A stretch of DNA of 23,720 nucleotides, taken from IMG/VR virus record IMGVR_UViG_3300042505_002447, positions 1-23,720 of that record; one strand, written 5' to 3'. Every line of letters starts with the position of its first letter. Within the stretch, counting starts at the first letter, position 1. Source of the stretch: a virus. This document shows positions 1-6,890 of the stretch, one piece after another. The translations under genes and the position numbers were made by a program. The notes below the pieces were generated by a model, which was given only the letters and a program-made list of their open reading frames with translations, was not told where the DNA came from and did not search any database.

Positions 1-1368
1 GATCTCGTAAATCTGGTCAACAACCAATACTGGTGCAGATTGGAGCAATTGGAGATACGCGGATCAGGCATTGTGTTTGATACGCGACGTTTGATCCAGT
101 GGGTGTTCAAAAGTGGCAGTGGCTATTGGGCAAATGGCGTCAAGATTACGAGCACAGCGGTCGGTGGTCGAGATACGCTTGAGTACAATTTAGCGCCGCC
201 TCCACAAGATCGACTCTTTTCAAGTCACGATGGAAATCCATTAAAATCATACTTCTCAGACTGTACAGCAGAATATGGAACTTCGCCTTACCGGGGTGCT
301 ACATCTGTAATCCATTGTCACAACCGTAAACTTGTAGGCGACGTGTACAGTCACGCAGATTTCGTGGCCTGGAACCAGGATCAGGGACTTTCCGCAGCCC
401 CTTATCGTGACGCTACAGCCCCGTTTATCAATGTCGCCGCGTATCCTGCTGGCGGAAATATCGAGAAAACAGGTCAGAACGGTTCAGGAACTTTAATCTT
501 CCGGGATGGCGCAGGATCATTGACCATAACGTTGGCATCAACGCCCGAAGCTGTAGCAGCGGACGGAACGGGAAACACCGTTTTGACGACGGCGCAACTG
601 GTGGCGAAGGTCAATGCGCGCGCTGGCTGGTCGCTTAACATTACGGGTTGTCTAACAACTCGGGCAGCCAGGTTTATACTGGGTTCCGGCATCCCCGGTG
701 GAACAGTTAATAGCTGGCCCCCGTATTTCCTGACCGGAGCCTACACGTTTAACTCCCTGATTGACGTCCATGGTGACTATTACCAGACGTTCGGCACTTT
801 GCACGAGAACGTACTCATTCACTACAACCAAGTGAAAACGGGGGACGGTGACACCGCTCTAAGCGCTTACATGTTCATGGATAGTGTGTTGGGGCATCAA
901 GACTTCTTCGTCCGAGGTAACGTATTCCCGACAGGCTCGCCCGGAAACAGCTCGATGGGAGGTATTGGAAGCTCTCATGTCGTGTTTGAAGATAACACGC
1001 TGGGGGTGTTTGGTGTCTACGATATAGGGACTAATCTCTATTGTAGTTGCTCGAATAACTACATAGATAATTTTATTAGATACTCAGCGACATGGCCTAG
1101 CAGTTTTGACATCATCAACAACGCCTACAGGTCGGCAGCGTCCACGCCGAACGGGGCTTTGTGCGTTGGAAACTTCTTGACCGGCTTGTCTTACGCAGCG
1201 GCGTTCCAAAACCAGACTACGGACGACTACCGCCCGACAGCCGCGCTCTATGCTACGCTGAAGGCCAAGCGGTCGGACTACGACATTCTGTCAACCGCGC
1301 GCTCGGCCACGGATGCCGTGGGGGCCTACTCAAAGAATGCGGCGGCGCGGACTTTCTGGACGTTCTGA
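1..1368 (+). CDS. Beta-helix tail-spike-like protein, 5' end outside window
   Basis: The frame is open from base 1 (codons GAT CTC GTA...), so the gene starts upstream; a TTG at 40 is internal. About 455 residues are visible. The sequence is rich in Gly, Asn, Ser, Thr and aromatic residues, with short runs such as NYIDNF and VVFEDNTLGV that look like rungs of a right-handed parallel beta-helix, and it ends in DAVGAYSKN...TFWTF. This composition is typical of phage tail spikes and other surface carbohydrate-binding or depolymerising proteins; I see no diagnostic catalytic motif. Base composition is clearly lower in GC than the rest of the window, with TTA, ATA and AGA codons that are rare elsewhere, but the last 40 or so codons return to the high-GC style. 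That suggests an imported receptor-binding module. A secreted host beta-helix protein is the main alternative. Confidence 0.6.
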   Translation, partial: DLVNLVNNQYWCRLEQLEIRGSGIVFDTRRLIQWVFKSGSGYWANGVKITSTAVGGRDTLEYNLAPPPQDRLFSSHDGNPLKSYFSDCTAEYGTSPYRGATSVIHCHNRKLVGDVYSHADFVAWNQDQGLSAAPYRDATAPFINVAAYPAGGNIEKTGQNGSGTLIFRDGAGSLTITLASTPEAVAADGTGNTVLTTAQLVAKVNARAGWSLNITGCLTTRAARFILGSGIPGGTVNSWPPYFLTGAYTFNSLIDVHGDYYQTFGTLHENVLIHYNQVKTGDGDTALSAYMFMDSVLGHQDFFVRGNVFPTGSPGNSSMGGIGSSHVVFEDNTLGVFGVYDIGTNLYCSCSNNYIDNFIRYSATWPSSFDIINNAYRSAASTPNGALCVGNFLTGLSYAAAFQNQTTDDYRPTAALYATLKAKRSDYDILSTARSATDAVGAYSKNAAARTFWTF

Positions 1369-1377
1369 TCTCGCCAC

Positions 1378-1414
1378 ATATCCACGCCCCCTGATCCCCC
1401 CTGATCCTGATCTC
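1378..1414 (+). promoter_or_regulatory. Putative late promoter, copy 1 (ATATCCACG-N28-ATG)
   Basis: ATATCCACG begins exactly 37 bases before the ATG at 1415. The 12 bases before the ATG are GATCCTGATCTC, the same 12 bases found at the same spacing in the copy at 7510. Treating ATATCC as a -35-like box and GATCCT as a -10-like box (A at -11, T at -7) places the transcript start at or next to the ATG. No purine-rich ribosome binding site is present before this start. Promoter function is inferred. Confidence 0.5.
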
Positions 1415-1624
1415 ATGAGCTTCAAGGTCAAAAGCCCAAAACCCGCGCCGGCGCCCGAAATGCCGGTCCAGCCTGTGGCGCCGGTCAGTCAGCCGACAGA
1501 TGCGCGGGCCAGACGCCTGCGAACCGGCGGGCGACAGAGCACGTTCCTGGGCGGGGCGGCGTCTTCGGCGCTGGCGGCGCCGCGTGGGAGCCTGACCGGG
1601 GCGGCCGGCGCGACGGGGATCTGA
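1415..1624 (+). CDS. Small conserved phage protein upstream of portal
   Basis: This encodes 69 residues with a Pro-rich start (KSPKPAPAPEMPVQP), a basic middle (DARARRLRTGGRQSTFLGG) and a Gly/Ala tail. Small proteins of this design, with an R-R-GR-S-T-x-L-x-G core, often sit beside portal genes in podoviruses; the function is unknown to me. The start at 1415 is chosen over in-frame codons from 1313 because those would overlap the end of the previous gene by over 50 bases and because the upstream 37-base promoter-like element ends exactly here. There is no Shine-Dalgarno sequence, which fits leaderless translation. The portal gene follows after 4 bases, so the two are probably co-transcribed. 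Confidence 0.7.
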   Translation: MSFKVKSPKPAPAPEMPVQPVAPVSQPTDARARRLRTGGRQSTFLGGAASSALAAPRGSLTGAAGATGI

Positions 1625-1628
1625 GAGC

Positions 1629-3326
1629 ATGGCGGTCAAGGTCGAGAAGGCCGACTTTAAGAGCCTGGACCGGCATTTCGATGATCTGCGCCAGACGCGG
1701 ATCTCGACGGGGCGCGATGCCGAGTTTCAACTGATCGCGGACGTGTTCCTGCCGCGCAAGGACTTCATGCTGCCCCAGAAGCCCACCGAGCTTAGGCGCC
1801 GGCGGCTGACCAGCTCGGTGCCGGCGGTGCAACTGCGGCGTGGGGCGGGCCTAGGCATGGCCTATGCGATCTCCAACACCCGCCCGTTCATCAAGCCCAA
1901 TGTGGCGCGCGGCCTGGTGGCGGCGGGGCGGCGCACGGAGCTGGAGAGCGAGGCGATCACCTATCTGTCCGACACCGAATGGTCGGTGTTTGACGCCATG
2001 ATGCTGCCCCAGTCGGGGTTCGTGTCCAGTTCGGCACGGATGTGGCTCGAGCTCTATGCGTTCGGCACGGCGATCCAGTGGGTGGGCCGCAAGCGCGGCT
2101 TCGGGGCCAGCTATCAGACGCGCCCGCTGCGCGCCTGCTGGATCGAGGAAGGCGAGGACCAGAAGGTCGAGACGAACTTTTTTCAGTTCACCCTGCCGCT
2201 GTGGAAGGCGGTCATGCGCTGGCCCGATCATGGCGTCGACAAGTGGACGAGGGCCATGGCTGACGACAATCCGGCCAAGGCGCGCGACCATGTGACGATC
2301 GTGCATGCGGTCTATCCGCGCCGGGGCGGAGAGGCGGGCGCGTTCGCCGAAGCCAAGCCCTGGGCGGAGGTCTATTTCTGCCGCGACGAGAAGGTGATCC
2401 TGGCGGAACGCGGCTATGACAGCTTCCCCTACGCCGTGCCAAGACTGGACGTGGAAGATGGCTCCGCCTACGGGACGGGCCTGGCCTGGTGGGTGCTGCC
2501 CGAGGCGCTGGTGCTGCATTCGCTGCAGCAGGGCGTGGAAACGGCCGTCGAGCTGAAGAACAATCCGCCGCTGATGGTGCCCAAGCGCATGTTCGGCAAG
2601 GCGCTGGACCGGCGCGCCGGGTCGGTGAACCAGTATGATGCGGCGGGGCTGGGCTTCCAGAACGCCAGCCAGGCGATCCAGAAGCTGGACATTGCCGGCA
2701 ACGTCGAGGTGGCTGCCGCCTACATGGAGCGGCTGGAAGGCAATATCGAGCGGGCGTTCTTCACCGACTGGATGACGCTGCGCGATGCGTCGAACGTGAC
2801 GGCCGAGGAGATCCGCGACCGCCGGGATCTGCGCATCCGGGCCATGTCGAGCTTCGTGCCGGGGATCGACCGCGACTGGATGGGGCCGGTGGCCGACCGG
2901 ACGCTGGAAGTGATCGCCGAGGAAGGCATGCTGAAGCGCCCGCCGCCGCAACTGGGCGGGGTGGACGTGGACTGGGACTATAACGGCCCGCTGGCCATCG
3001 CCCAGCAGGCGGGGCAGGTGGAAAGCATCCAGCGCGCGCACCAGATGGCGATGGTGGCCCGCGATATCGACCCGTCCAGCGTCTATGTGTACGCGATCGA
3101 GGAAGGCCTGCGCGCCGCCGGTGAGGCGCTGGCGCTGCCGCCGGAGACGATGCGCAGCCGCACCCAGGTGGCGGAGATGCGCGCCCGCGACGAGCAGGCC
3201 CGCGCCATGGCGGAAAACGCCGAAATGATGAAGCAGGCCGGGCAGGCGTTGCAGGCGTCCGGGCAGGGCGCGGCGAACCTGGCCACGGCGGACCAGATCC
3301 AGCAGGGCGGAAGGATGGCGGCGTGA
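1629..3326 (+). CDS. Portal protein (head-tail connector, T7 gp8-like)
   Basis: This encodes 565 residues, close to T7 gp8 (536). It is recognised as the podovirus head-tail connector family: an N-terminal helical region (residues 1-60), a central wing/stem segment with AFGTAIQWV near 145 and ELKNNPPLMVPKRM near 307-320, and an Ala/Gln/Met-rich helical C-terminus (about 480-565) like a portal barrel. Twelve copies would form the ring at one capsid vertex, through which DNA is packaged and ejected and onto which the gatekeeper and nozzle dock. GAGAG at 1622-1626, just before the ATG, is a close but usable ribosome binding site. The stop overlaps the next start as TGATG, indicating translational coupling. 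Family assignment is firm; residue roles are from the family. Confidence 0.93.
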   Translation: MAVKVEKADFKSLDRHFDDLRQTRISTGRDAEFQLIADVFLPRKDFMLPQKPTELRRRRLTSSVPAVQLRRGAGLGMAYAISNTRPFIKPNVARGLVAAGRRTELESEAITYLSDTEWSVFDAMMLPQSGFVSSSARMWLELYAFGTAIQWVGRKRGFGASYQTRPLRACWIEEGEDQKVETNFFQFTLPLWKAVMRWPDHGVDKWTRAMADDNPAKARDHVTIVHAVYPRRGGEAGAFAEAKPWAEVYFCRDEKVILAERGYDSFPYAVPRLDVEDGSAYGTGLAWWVLPEALVLHSLQQGVETAVELKNNPPLMVPKRMFGKALDRRAGSVNQYDAAGLGFQNASQAIQKLDIAGNVEVAAAYMERLEGNIERAFFTDWMTLRDASNVTAEEIRDRRDLRIRAMSSFVPGIDRDWMGPVADRTLEVIAEEGMLKRPPPQLGGVDVDWDYNGPLAIAQQAGQVESIQRAHQMAMVARDIDPSSVYVYAIEEGLRAAGEALALPPETMRSRTQVAEMRARDEQARAMAENAEMMKQAGQALQASGQGAANLATADQIQQGGRMAA

Positions 3327-3676
3327 TGGATATCGGGACGCAGGGATTTTGCGACACGTGCCCGTATTGGGCGGCTGCGCTGGGGCAGGGCGGCGAGGTT
3401 TCCTCGCGCGGTCAGTGCCGCCGGCTGCCCCCTTATGCCGGCATAGGGTTTTCGAGTGTCTGGCCGCTGGTGAATTCGCACGACTGGTGCGGGGAGCATC
3501 CGGCGCGGGCGGTTACCATTAGCGGCGAGTTGGTGGCTGAGGCTGCCAATGAGACGCCTTATGTTGCAATTGGCGGCCCTGAGCTTCCGGCTGACCCCCT
3601 CCACCCCGCTACGCGCGGTCCCCCTCCCCCAACGGGGGGAGGATCTGAGGTTCAGCGGCGGAAGCGTGCGGCATGA
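3326..3676 (+). CDS. Four-cysteine small phage protein
   Basis: This encodes 116 residues. The ATG at 3326 shares its A with the portal stop (TGATG), which is preferred over the GTG at 3323. Residues 1-60 hold the conserved part: CDTCPYW (C9, C12), GQCRRLPP (C31) and DWCGEH (C55), in the pattern C-x2-C-x18-C-x23-C. This resembles small phage proteins that probably bind zinc or an iron-sulfur cluster; their role is not known. Residues from about 90 on (PLHPATRGPPPPTGGG) are encoded by a palindromic repeat element at 3595-3643 and look like an accidental extension rather than a domain. The stop overlaps the next start (ATGA at 3673). Confidence 0.75.
   Translation: MDIGTQGFCDTCPYWAAALGQGGEVSSRGQCRRLPPYAGIGFSSVWPLVNSHDWCGEHPARAVTISGELVAEAANETPYVAIGGPELPADPLHPATRGPPPPTGGGSEVQRRKRAA
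3595..3643. repeat. CCCCCTCC...GGGGAGGA palindromic repeat, family A copy 1
   Basis: The element starts CCCCCTCCACC, has an inner pairing of CCGC with GCGG, repeats CCCCCTCCCCC and ends GGGGGGAGGA, so the outer arms can pair. It matches the copies at 4886-4940, 7624-7667 and, more loosely, 19085-19125. This copy lies inside the reading frame of the four-cysteine gene. Similar elements are, to my knowledge, common between genes in Caulobacterales chromosomes. Confidence 0.8.
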
Positions 3677-4029
3677 GCGCCAGCGAGTTTGACGCCCATG
3701 CGCTGATTGCGCGGATCAGGGCGGGGGATGAGGCGGCTTTGACGGCGGCCTATCTGCAGACGTTTGGCAACGAGCTGGGGCGGCTGGTGCTGGCGCATGT
3801 CGCCGGGCTGGCGGGCGTCGGCATGAAGTACGGCGGGGCGCCGGACCTGTGGTCGCTGGGCTACCACATGGGCGGCCACGACCTGGCGCTGGACATGATC
3901 AATCGCGCGGGTTTCGACCAGGCCAGCGCGATCTCGATGGTGATGACTGGTCGATTGGAAGGACCTGAACATGAGCGAAGCGCCCAACCCGGTGGAGACG
4001 CCGAACCCGACCCCGAACTCGGGGACTGA
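3673..4029 (+). CDS. Bbp19-like small structural-region protein
   Basis: This encodes 118 residues, starting in an ATGA overlap with the previous gene. The core (residues 10-95) is helical: ALIARIRAGDEAALTAAYLQTFG, then GRLVLAHVAGLAGVG, then HMGGHDLALDMINRAGFD. The layout of a residue-G-x-x-x-L-x-x-I helix after a 'top' helix recalls the Bbp19 family, which sits beside portal genes in BPP-1-like podoviruses; the match is from memory of the pattern and is tentative. The last 20 residues (PEHERSAQPGGDAEPDPELGD) lie in a 59-base overlap with the scaffold gene and are compositionally constrained by it. The function is unknown; the position argues for a head assembly or packaging accessory. Confidence 0.65.
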   Translation: MSASEFDAHALIARIRAGDEAALTAAYLQTFGNELGRLVLAHVAGLAGVGMKYGGAPDLWSLGYHMGGHDLALDMINRAGFDQASAISMVMTGRLEGPEHERSAQPGGDAEPDPELGD

Positions 4030-4879
4030 AGCCGCACCCAACCCCGCGCCCGCGCCGGCCGGCGCATCGGGCGACGACGCCCCCTGGCACGCGAGCCTGC
4101 CGGACGATCTGAAAAGCCAGCCGGGGGTGCTGCGGCACGCGACCATGGCCGACGCCATTCAGGCCGGGATCGCGGCGGAGAAGCGGCTGGGGGTGCCGGC
4201 GGATCAGTTGGTGCGGTTGCCGACCAAACCGGACGACAAGGAGGCCTACGGGGCGATCTATAAAGCGCTCGGCGCGCCCGACGCGGCGGACGGTTACAAG
4301 CTGGACCTGACCGGCGCCAGCGACGATGACGTGGCCACGGTGACGGAATTCACCAAGGCGATGCACGAGGCGGGTCCGTTCCCGCCGGCCTTCCTGCAGG
4401 CGGCGGCGAACTGGTATCGCGCCGAGACGGCCAAGGCGGCCGAAGCGCAGGCGGCGGAAGATGCGGCGCTGACCAAGGCGGCTGAAACCGAACTGCGCAC
4501 CGAATGGGGCGCGGCCTATGACACCACGCTGAAGGAGATCGGGAAGCTGATCACCGACCTGGGCGGCGAGAGGCTGGCGCAGGAGCTGGATCTGGACAGC
4601 AAGGTGGGCTCCTCGCCCGAACTGGCGCGGTTCCTCAAGAAGGTGCTGGACAAGCAGGCCGAGGGCGGCCCGACGGCGGATGGCCAGCGGGCGGATGTGG
4701 GGGGCGGGGCGATGACGCCGAGCCAGGCCTACGCCGCGCGCGCGGCCCTGGAAGGCGACCCGGTGAAGGGCGCGGCCCTGATGAACAAATCCCATCCGCA
4801 GCACGCCGCTGTGGTGGAGGAACGCAACCGCTATCTGGCCTTTGAAAACCCGAACGTGGCGGCCGCCGCGCGCGCTTGA
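3971..4879 (+). CDS. Capsid scaffolding (assembly) protein
   Basis: This encodes 302 residues. The N-terminus (1-35) is a disordered Pro/Asn/Ala stretch; residues 40-110 contain WHASLPDDLKSQPGVLRHATMADAIQAG and DQLVRLPTKPDDKEAYGAIYKALGAP, a pattern I know from phage scaffold and capsid-assembly proteins; 120-230 is long charged helix (coiled-coil-like); the C-terminus (260-302) is helical and basic/Asn-rich, as expected for the capsid-binding end. It would template capsid shell assembly before MCP and leave the mature head. The ATG has a good ribosome binding site (GAAGGA, 3957-3962) inside the preceding gene, which supports this start despite the 59-base overlap. It is followed by a repeat and the capsid gene. 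Confidence 0.85.
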   Translation: MSEAPNPVETPNPTPNSGTEAAPNPAPAPAGASGDDAPWHASLPDDLKSQPGVLRHATMADAIQAGIAAEKRLGVPADQLVRLPTKPDDKEAYGAIYKALGAPDAADGYKLDLTGASDDDVATVTEFTKAMHEAGPFPPAFLQAAANWYRAETAKAAEAQAAEDAALTKAAETELRTEWGAAYDTTLKEIGKLITDLGGERLAQELDLDSKVGSSPELARFLKKVLDKQAEGGPTADGQRADVGGGAMTPSQAYAARAALEGDPVKGAALMNKSHPQHAAVVEERNRYLAFENPNVAAAARA

Positions 4880-4885
4880 CGCGCG

Positions 4886-4940
4886 CCCCCTCCACCACTT
4901 CGTGGTTTCCCTCCCCCGTCGTCTTCGCGACAGGGGAGGA
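4886..4940. repeat. Family A palindromic repeat, copy 2
   Basis: CCCCCTCCACCACTTCGTGG is followed by TTTCCCTCCCCCGTCG and closes with GGGGAGGA. The inner ACCAC/GTGGT arms form a small hairpin around TTC, and the outer CCCCTCC can pair with GGGGAGG. It starts 7 bases after the scaffold stop, where it could form an RNA hairpin protecting or attenuating the message ahead of the capsid gene. Confidence 0.85.
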
Positions 4941-5012
4941 CCGGACTTGACACCGCCCGCAAATCAGTTGCGCCTTCCGTGCATCGCCTGAACCGGGAAC
5001 CCGTCCTGAACG

Positions 5013-5065
5013 GTCCGGACAGAGGGCGACGCCGGGGGGCGTAAAATCCAGGCTTGCGTCCGGAC
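5013..5065. promoter_or_regulatory. Capsid-gene leader with paired GTCCGGAC palindromes
   Basis: The scaffold-capsid gap (4880-5152) has no gene. After the family A repeat it contains a TTGACA at 4947-4952 with no convincing -10 box, then the perfect palindrome GTCCGGAC twice (5013-5020 and 5058-5065) flanking a small ACGCC/GGCGT hairpin (5030-5043). The two palindromes are 45 bases apart start to start and could be an operator or a leader RNA structure. A good ribosome binding site (GCGAGGA) precedes the capsid ATG. Function is speculative. Confidence 0.3.
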
Positions 5066-5152
5066 TTTGAAGCCGGGGGTCGCTGCCGATCAATCCCAAT
5101 TTTGATCGAGAGCGCGTGCGCGTGACCCGCGACCGCTCGCAGCGAGGATTTC

Positions 5153-6070
5153 ATGTCCAACGAAGCGACCCAGTATGTTCCCGGTTTCATGGCCAATCTG
5201 CGCCTGTCGCCGCAACAGATGGAAAAGCGGTTCATCGGCGCGGTTGACGCCGACCTGAGCCACACCGCCCCCGGAACCCTGTTCAACGCCGACGACATCG
5301 GCGTGGCCAACGGCAACGAGGTGACGGTTACTGGCCGTGCGCCGCCGACCCCGGAAGGCTTCGCCGACCACAAGCGCCGCGTCGGCTTTTTCGAGGCCAA
5401 GGCGAACCAGCGCTGGATCGAGAGCCTGGAAAAGGTCCGCATGCTGGTGGACCCGACCAATCCGATCATGGAAAGCATGATGGCCGAAAAGAACCGGGGG
5501 TCCGACGACCGGATCATCCAGGGTCTGTTCGAGAACAGCCGCAATGGTCAGAACGGTGAAACCTCGACGGCTTTCCCGGCCGCCCAGATCATCGCCGTGG
5601 ACAACCGCGACTTCATCCATGACGCCGAAGTGCTGCCGGGCTCCGGCAACCTGCCGCTGACCGTGGGCAAGCTGATCAAGGCCAAGATCATGCTGGATCA
5701 GTCGGAACTGGAGGGCGAGCGCTACTTCGCCTGCAGCTCCATCCAGCTCGGCAACCTGCTGTCGTCCACCCCTGTGACCAGCGCCGACTACAACACCATC
5801 GGCGCCCTGGCTGCAGGCAAGACCGATGACTTCATGGGCTTCAAGTTCATCCGCAGCGAGCGGCTGACCGTGGCCAGCAACATCCGCCGGTGCGCGGCGT
5901 GGGTGAAGCCGGCGATCCAGTACAAGGAGCGCCCGATCACCAATGCCCAGCTCACCCAGCGGGCGGATCGCTCCTATCGCTGGCAGGCCTACTACGAGGT
6001 CGATCGCGGCTGCCTGCGTCGCTACGATGAAGGTGTCGTGCAGGTGCTCTGCACCGAGGTGGTCTTCTAA
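5153..6070 (+). CDS. Major capsid protein
   Basis: This encodes 305 residues, the main shell subunit (HK97 fold expected). The sequence looks like the phage capsid family found with T7-like connectors in proteobacteria: SNEATQYVPGFMANLRLSPQQ at the start (extended N-arm), NEVTVTGRAPPTPEGFADHKRRVGFFEA near 60-85, a spine-helix segment WIESLEKVRMLVDPTNPIMESMMAEKNR near 90-115, and GDFMGF-type beta strands (TDDFMGFKFIRSERL) near 223-240. The C-terminus (YYEVDRGCLRRYDEGVVQVLCTEVVF) is a typical closing strand. GAGGA lies 5 to 9 bases before the ATG. There is no slippery sequence for a T7-like 10B readthrough form. It lies between scaffold and a probable decoration gene. Confidence 0.9.
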   Translation: MSNEATQYVPGFMANLRLSPQQMEKRFIGAVDADLSHTAPGTLFNADDIGVANGNEVTVTGRAPPTPEGFADHKRRVGFFEAKANQRWIESLEKVRMLVDPTNPIMESMMAEKNRGSDDRIIQGLFENSRNGQNGETSTAFPAAQIIAVDNRDFIHDAEVLPGSGNLPLTVGKLIKAKIMLDQSELEGERYFACSSIQLGNLLSSTPVTSADYNTIGALAAGKTDDFMGFKFIRSERLTVASNIRRCAAWVKPAIQYKERPITNAQLTQRADRSYRWQAYYEVDRGCLRRYDEGVVQVLCTEVVF

Positions 6071-6088
6071 GGCCAGCCAACCGGAACC

Positions 6089-6112
6089 GGGTCGCTCCTG
6101 AGGGGGCGACCC
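6089..6112 (+). terminator. Hairpin after capsid gene, possible attenuator
   Basis: GGGTCGCTCC (6089-6098), loop TGAG and GGGGCGACCC (6103-6112) form a 10-base-pair stem with one G-T pair, 18 bases after the capsid stop. The following bases (ACCCTCTTG) are not a run of T, so it is a weak or partial terminator, or a 3' stabiliser that sets the capsid to decoration protein ratio. Confidence 0.45.
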
Positions 6113-6179
6113 ACCCTCTTGTCGGGCCGACAGGCCCCCCGCCGCCGCAAGCGCCGGGAACTCCGAAAGACCCAAGACG

Positions 6180-6665
6180 ATGCCTGATTTCAACGGCGAC
6201 CTGGTTGGAACCCCGCTGGCGGCCGCTGCCGGCGCCAACCCCTACAACGTCCCGAACGCCCTGAAGGGCGGCACGGACGTGGTGCTGATGCGCGACACGA
6301 TCGAACTCATCACCGCCTTCGCGCAGAACGATCGCGTCAAGCTGGGGGACTTCCCCTCGGATGTGATCATTAACCCGGTGCAGAGCACGATCTGGTTCGA
6401 CAACCTGGGGGCTTCGACCACCATGGACGTCGGCTCGACCGCCTCGGAAGCGGCCCTGGTGGCGGCGCAGGCGACCTCGGCGGCGGGTTCGTGCCTGTTC
6501 TACAAGAACGTCGACGTGGCCAACTACTGGAAGCCGCTGTGGCAGGTGCTGGGCCTCGCCGCCGACCCCGGCGGCACGATTGCGATCTTCGCCAAGCTCG
6601 AAGCCGCCGACCCCGGTGTGGGCACGATGACCTGGCAGATTGTCGGTCAGCGGCGTCTGGCCTGA
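6180..6665 (+). CDS. Probable head decoration protein
   Basis: This encodes 161 residues directly after the capsid gene. It is a soluble protein with short beta strands and many Ala/Gly/Asp residues: an N-terminal extended segment (DFNGDLVGTPLAAAAGANPYNVPNALKGG), then VVLMRDTIELITAFAQNDRVKLGDFPSDVIINPVQSTIWFDNLGASTTMDVG and later YWKPLWQVLGL...IAIFAKLEA...GTMTWQIVGQRRLA. I know similar proteins next to capsid genes as structural proteins of unknown fold; a head decoration or cement role is inferred from position and size only. GAAAGA lies about 10 bases before the ATG. A strong hairpin follows at 6755-6800, suggesting the capsid unit may end here. Confidence 0.7.
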   Translation: MPDFNGDLVGTPLAAAAGANPYNVPNALKGGTDVVLMRDTIELITAFAQNDRVKLGDFPSDVIINPVQSTIWFDNLGASTTMDVGSTASEAALVAAQATSAAGSCLFYKNVDVANYWKPLWQVLGLAADPGGTIAIFAKLEAADPGVGTMTWQIVGQRRLA

Positions 6666-6754
6666 TAGGCTTCAGCCGCCCCGCCCCGCGCTGCGCAACA
6701 TCGCGTGTCGGGCGGCTGGATCTCCGGCGGGTTTTCGATAGCAAGCCGGAAGCG

Positions 6755-6800
6755 CGGCGCGGGGGTGTGACCCATGGTCCTTCCAACCCCCGCGCCGTTT
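6755..6800 (+). terminator. Long-stem hairpin with short T tail
   Basis: CGGCGCGGGGGT (6755-6766) pairs perfectly with ACCCCCGCGCCG (6786-6797) around a 19-base loop and is followed by TTT. The very stable 12-pair stem suggests a rho-independent terminator or attenuator after the capsid and decoration genes; the short T run lowers confidence. Confidence 0.55.
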
Positions 6801-6830
6801 GCGTGAGAGAGACATTGCAGGTGGAGAGCT

Positions 6831-6880
6831 GGGTCCCGGTTCGGCTTACGCGCTTCGCGCTCCATTGACCGGGATGACAG
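6831..6880. repeat. GGTCCCGG...CCGGGATGAC palindromic repeat, family B copy 1
   Basis: TCCCGG and CCGGGA form outer arms around an inner GCGCTTCGCGC hairpin, ending GATGACAG. The copy at 19024-19073 has the same arms, core and length. It ends only 10 bases before the gatekeeper start. Elements of the form 'GTCATCCCGG...CCGGGACC' on the opposite strand are, to my knowledge, frequent chromosomal repeats in Caulobacterales. Confidence 0.8.
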
Positions 6881-6890
6881 GTTTTTACGG

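Noticed and set aside
1313-1414. Earlier start of the small protein before the portal
   Set aside because: It would overlap the end of the beta-helix gene and translate the promoter-like region; the conserved-looking part begins at 1415.
4947-4975. TTGACA at 4947 as a sigma70 promoter for the capsid gene
   Set aside because: No acceptable -10 box lies 16 to 18 bases downstream (the bases there are GCGCCT).
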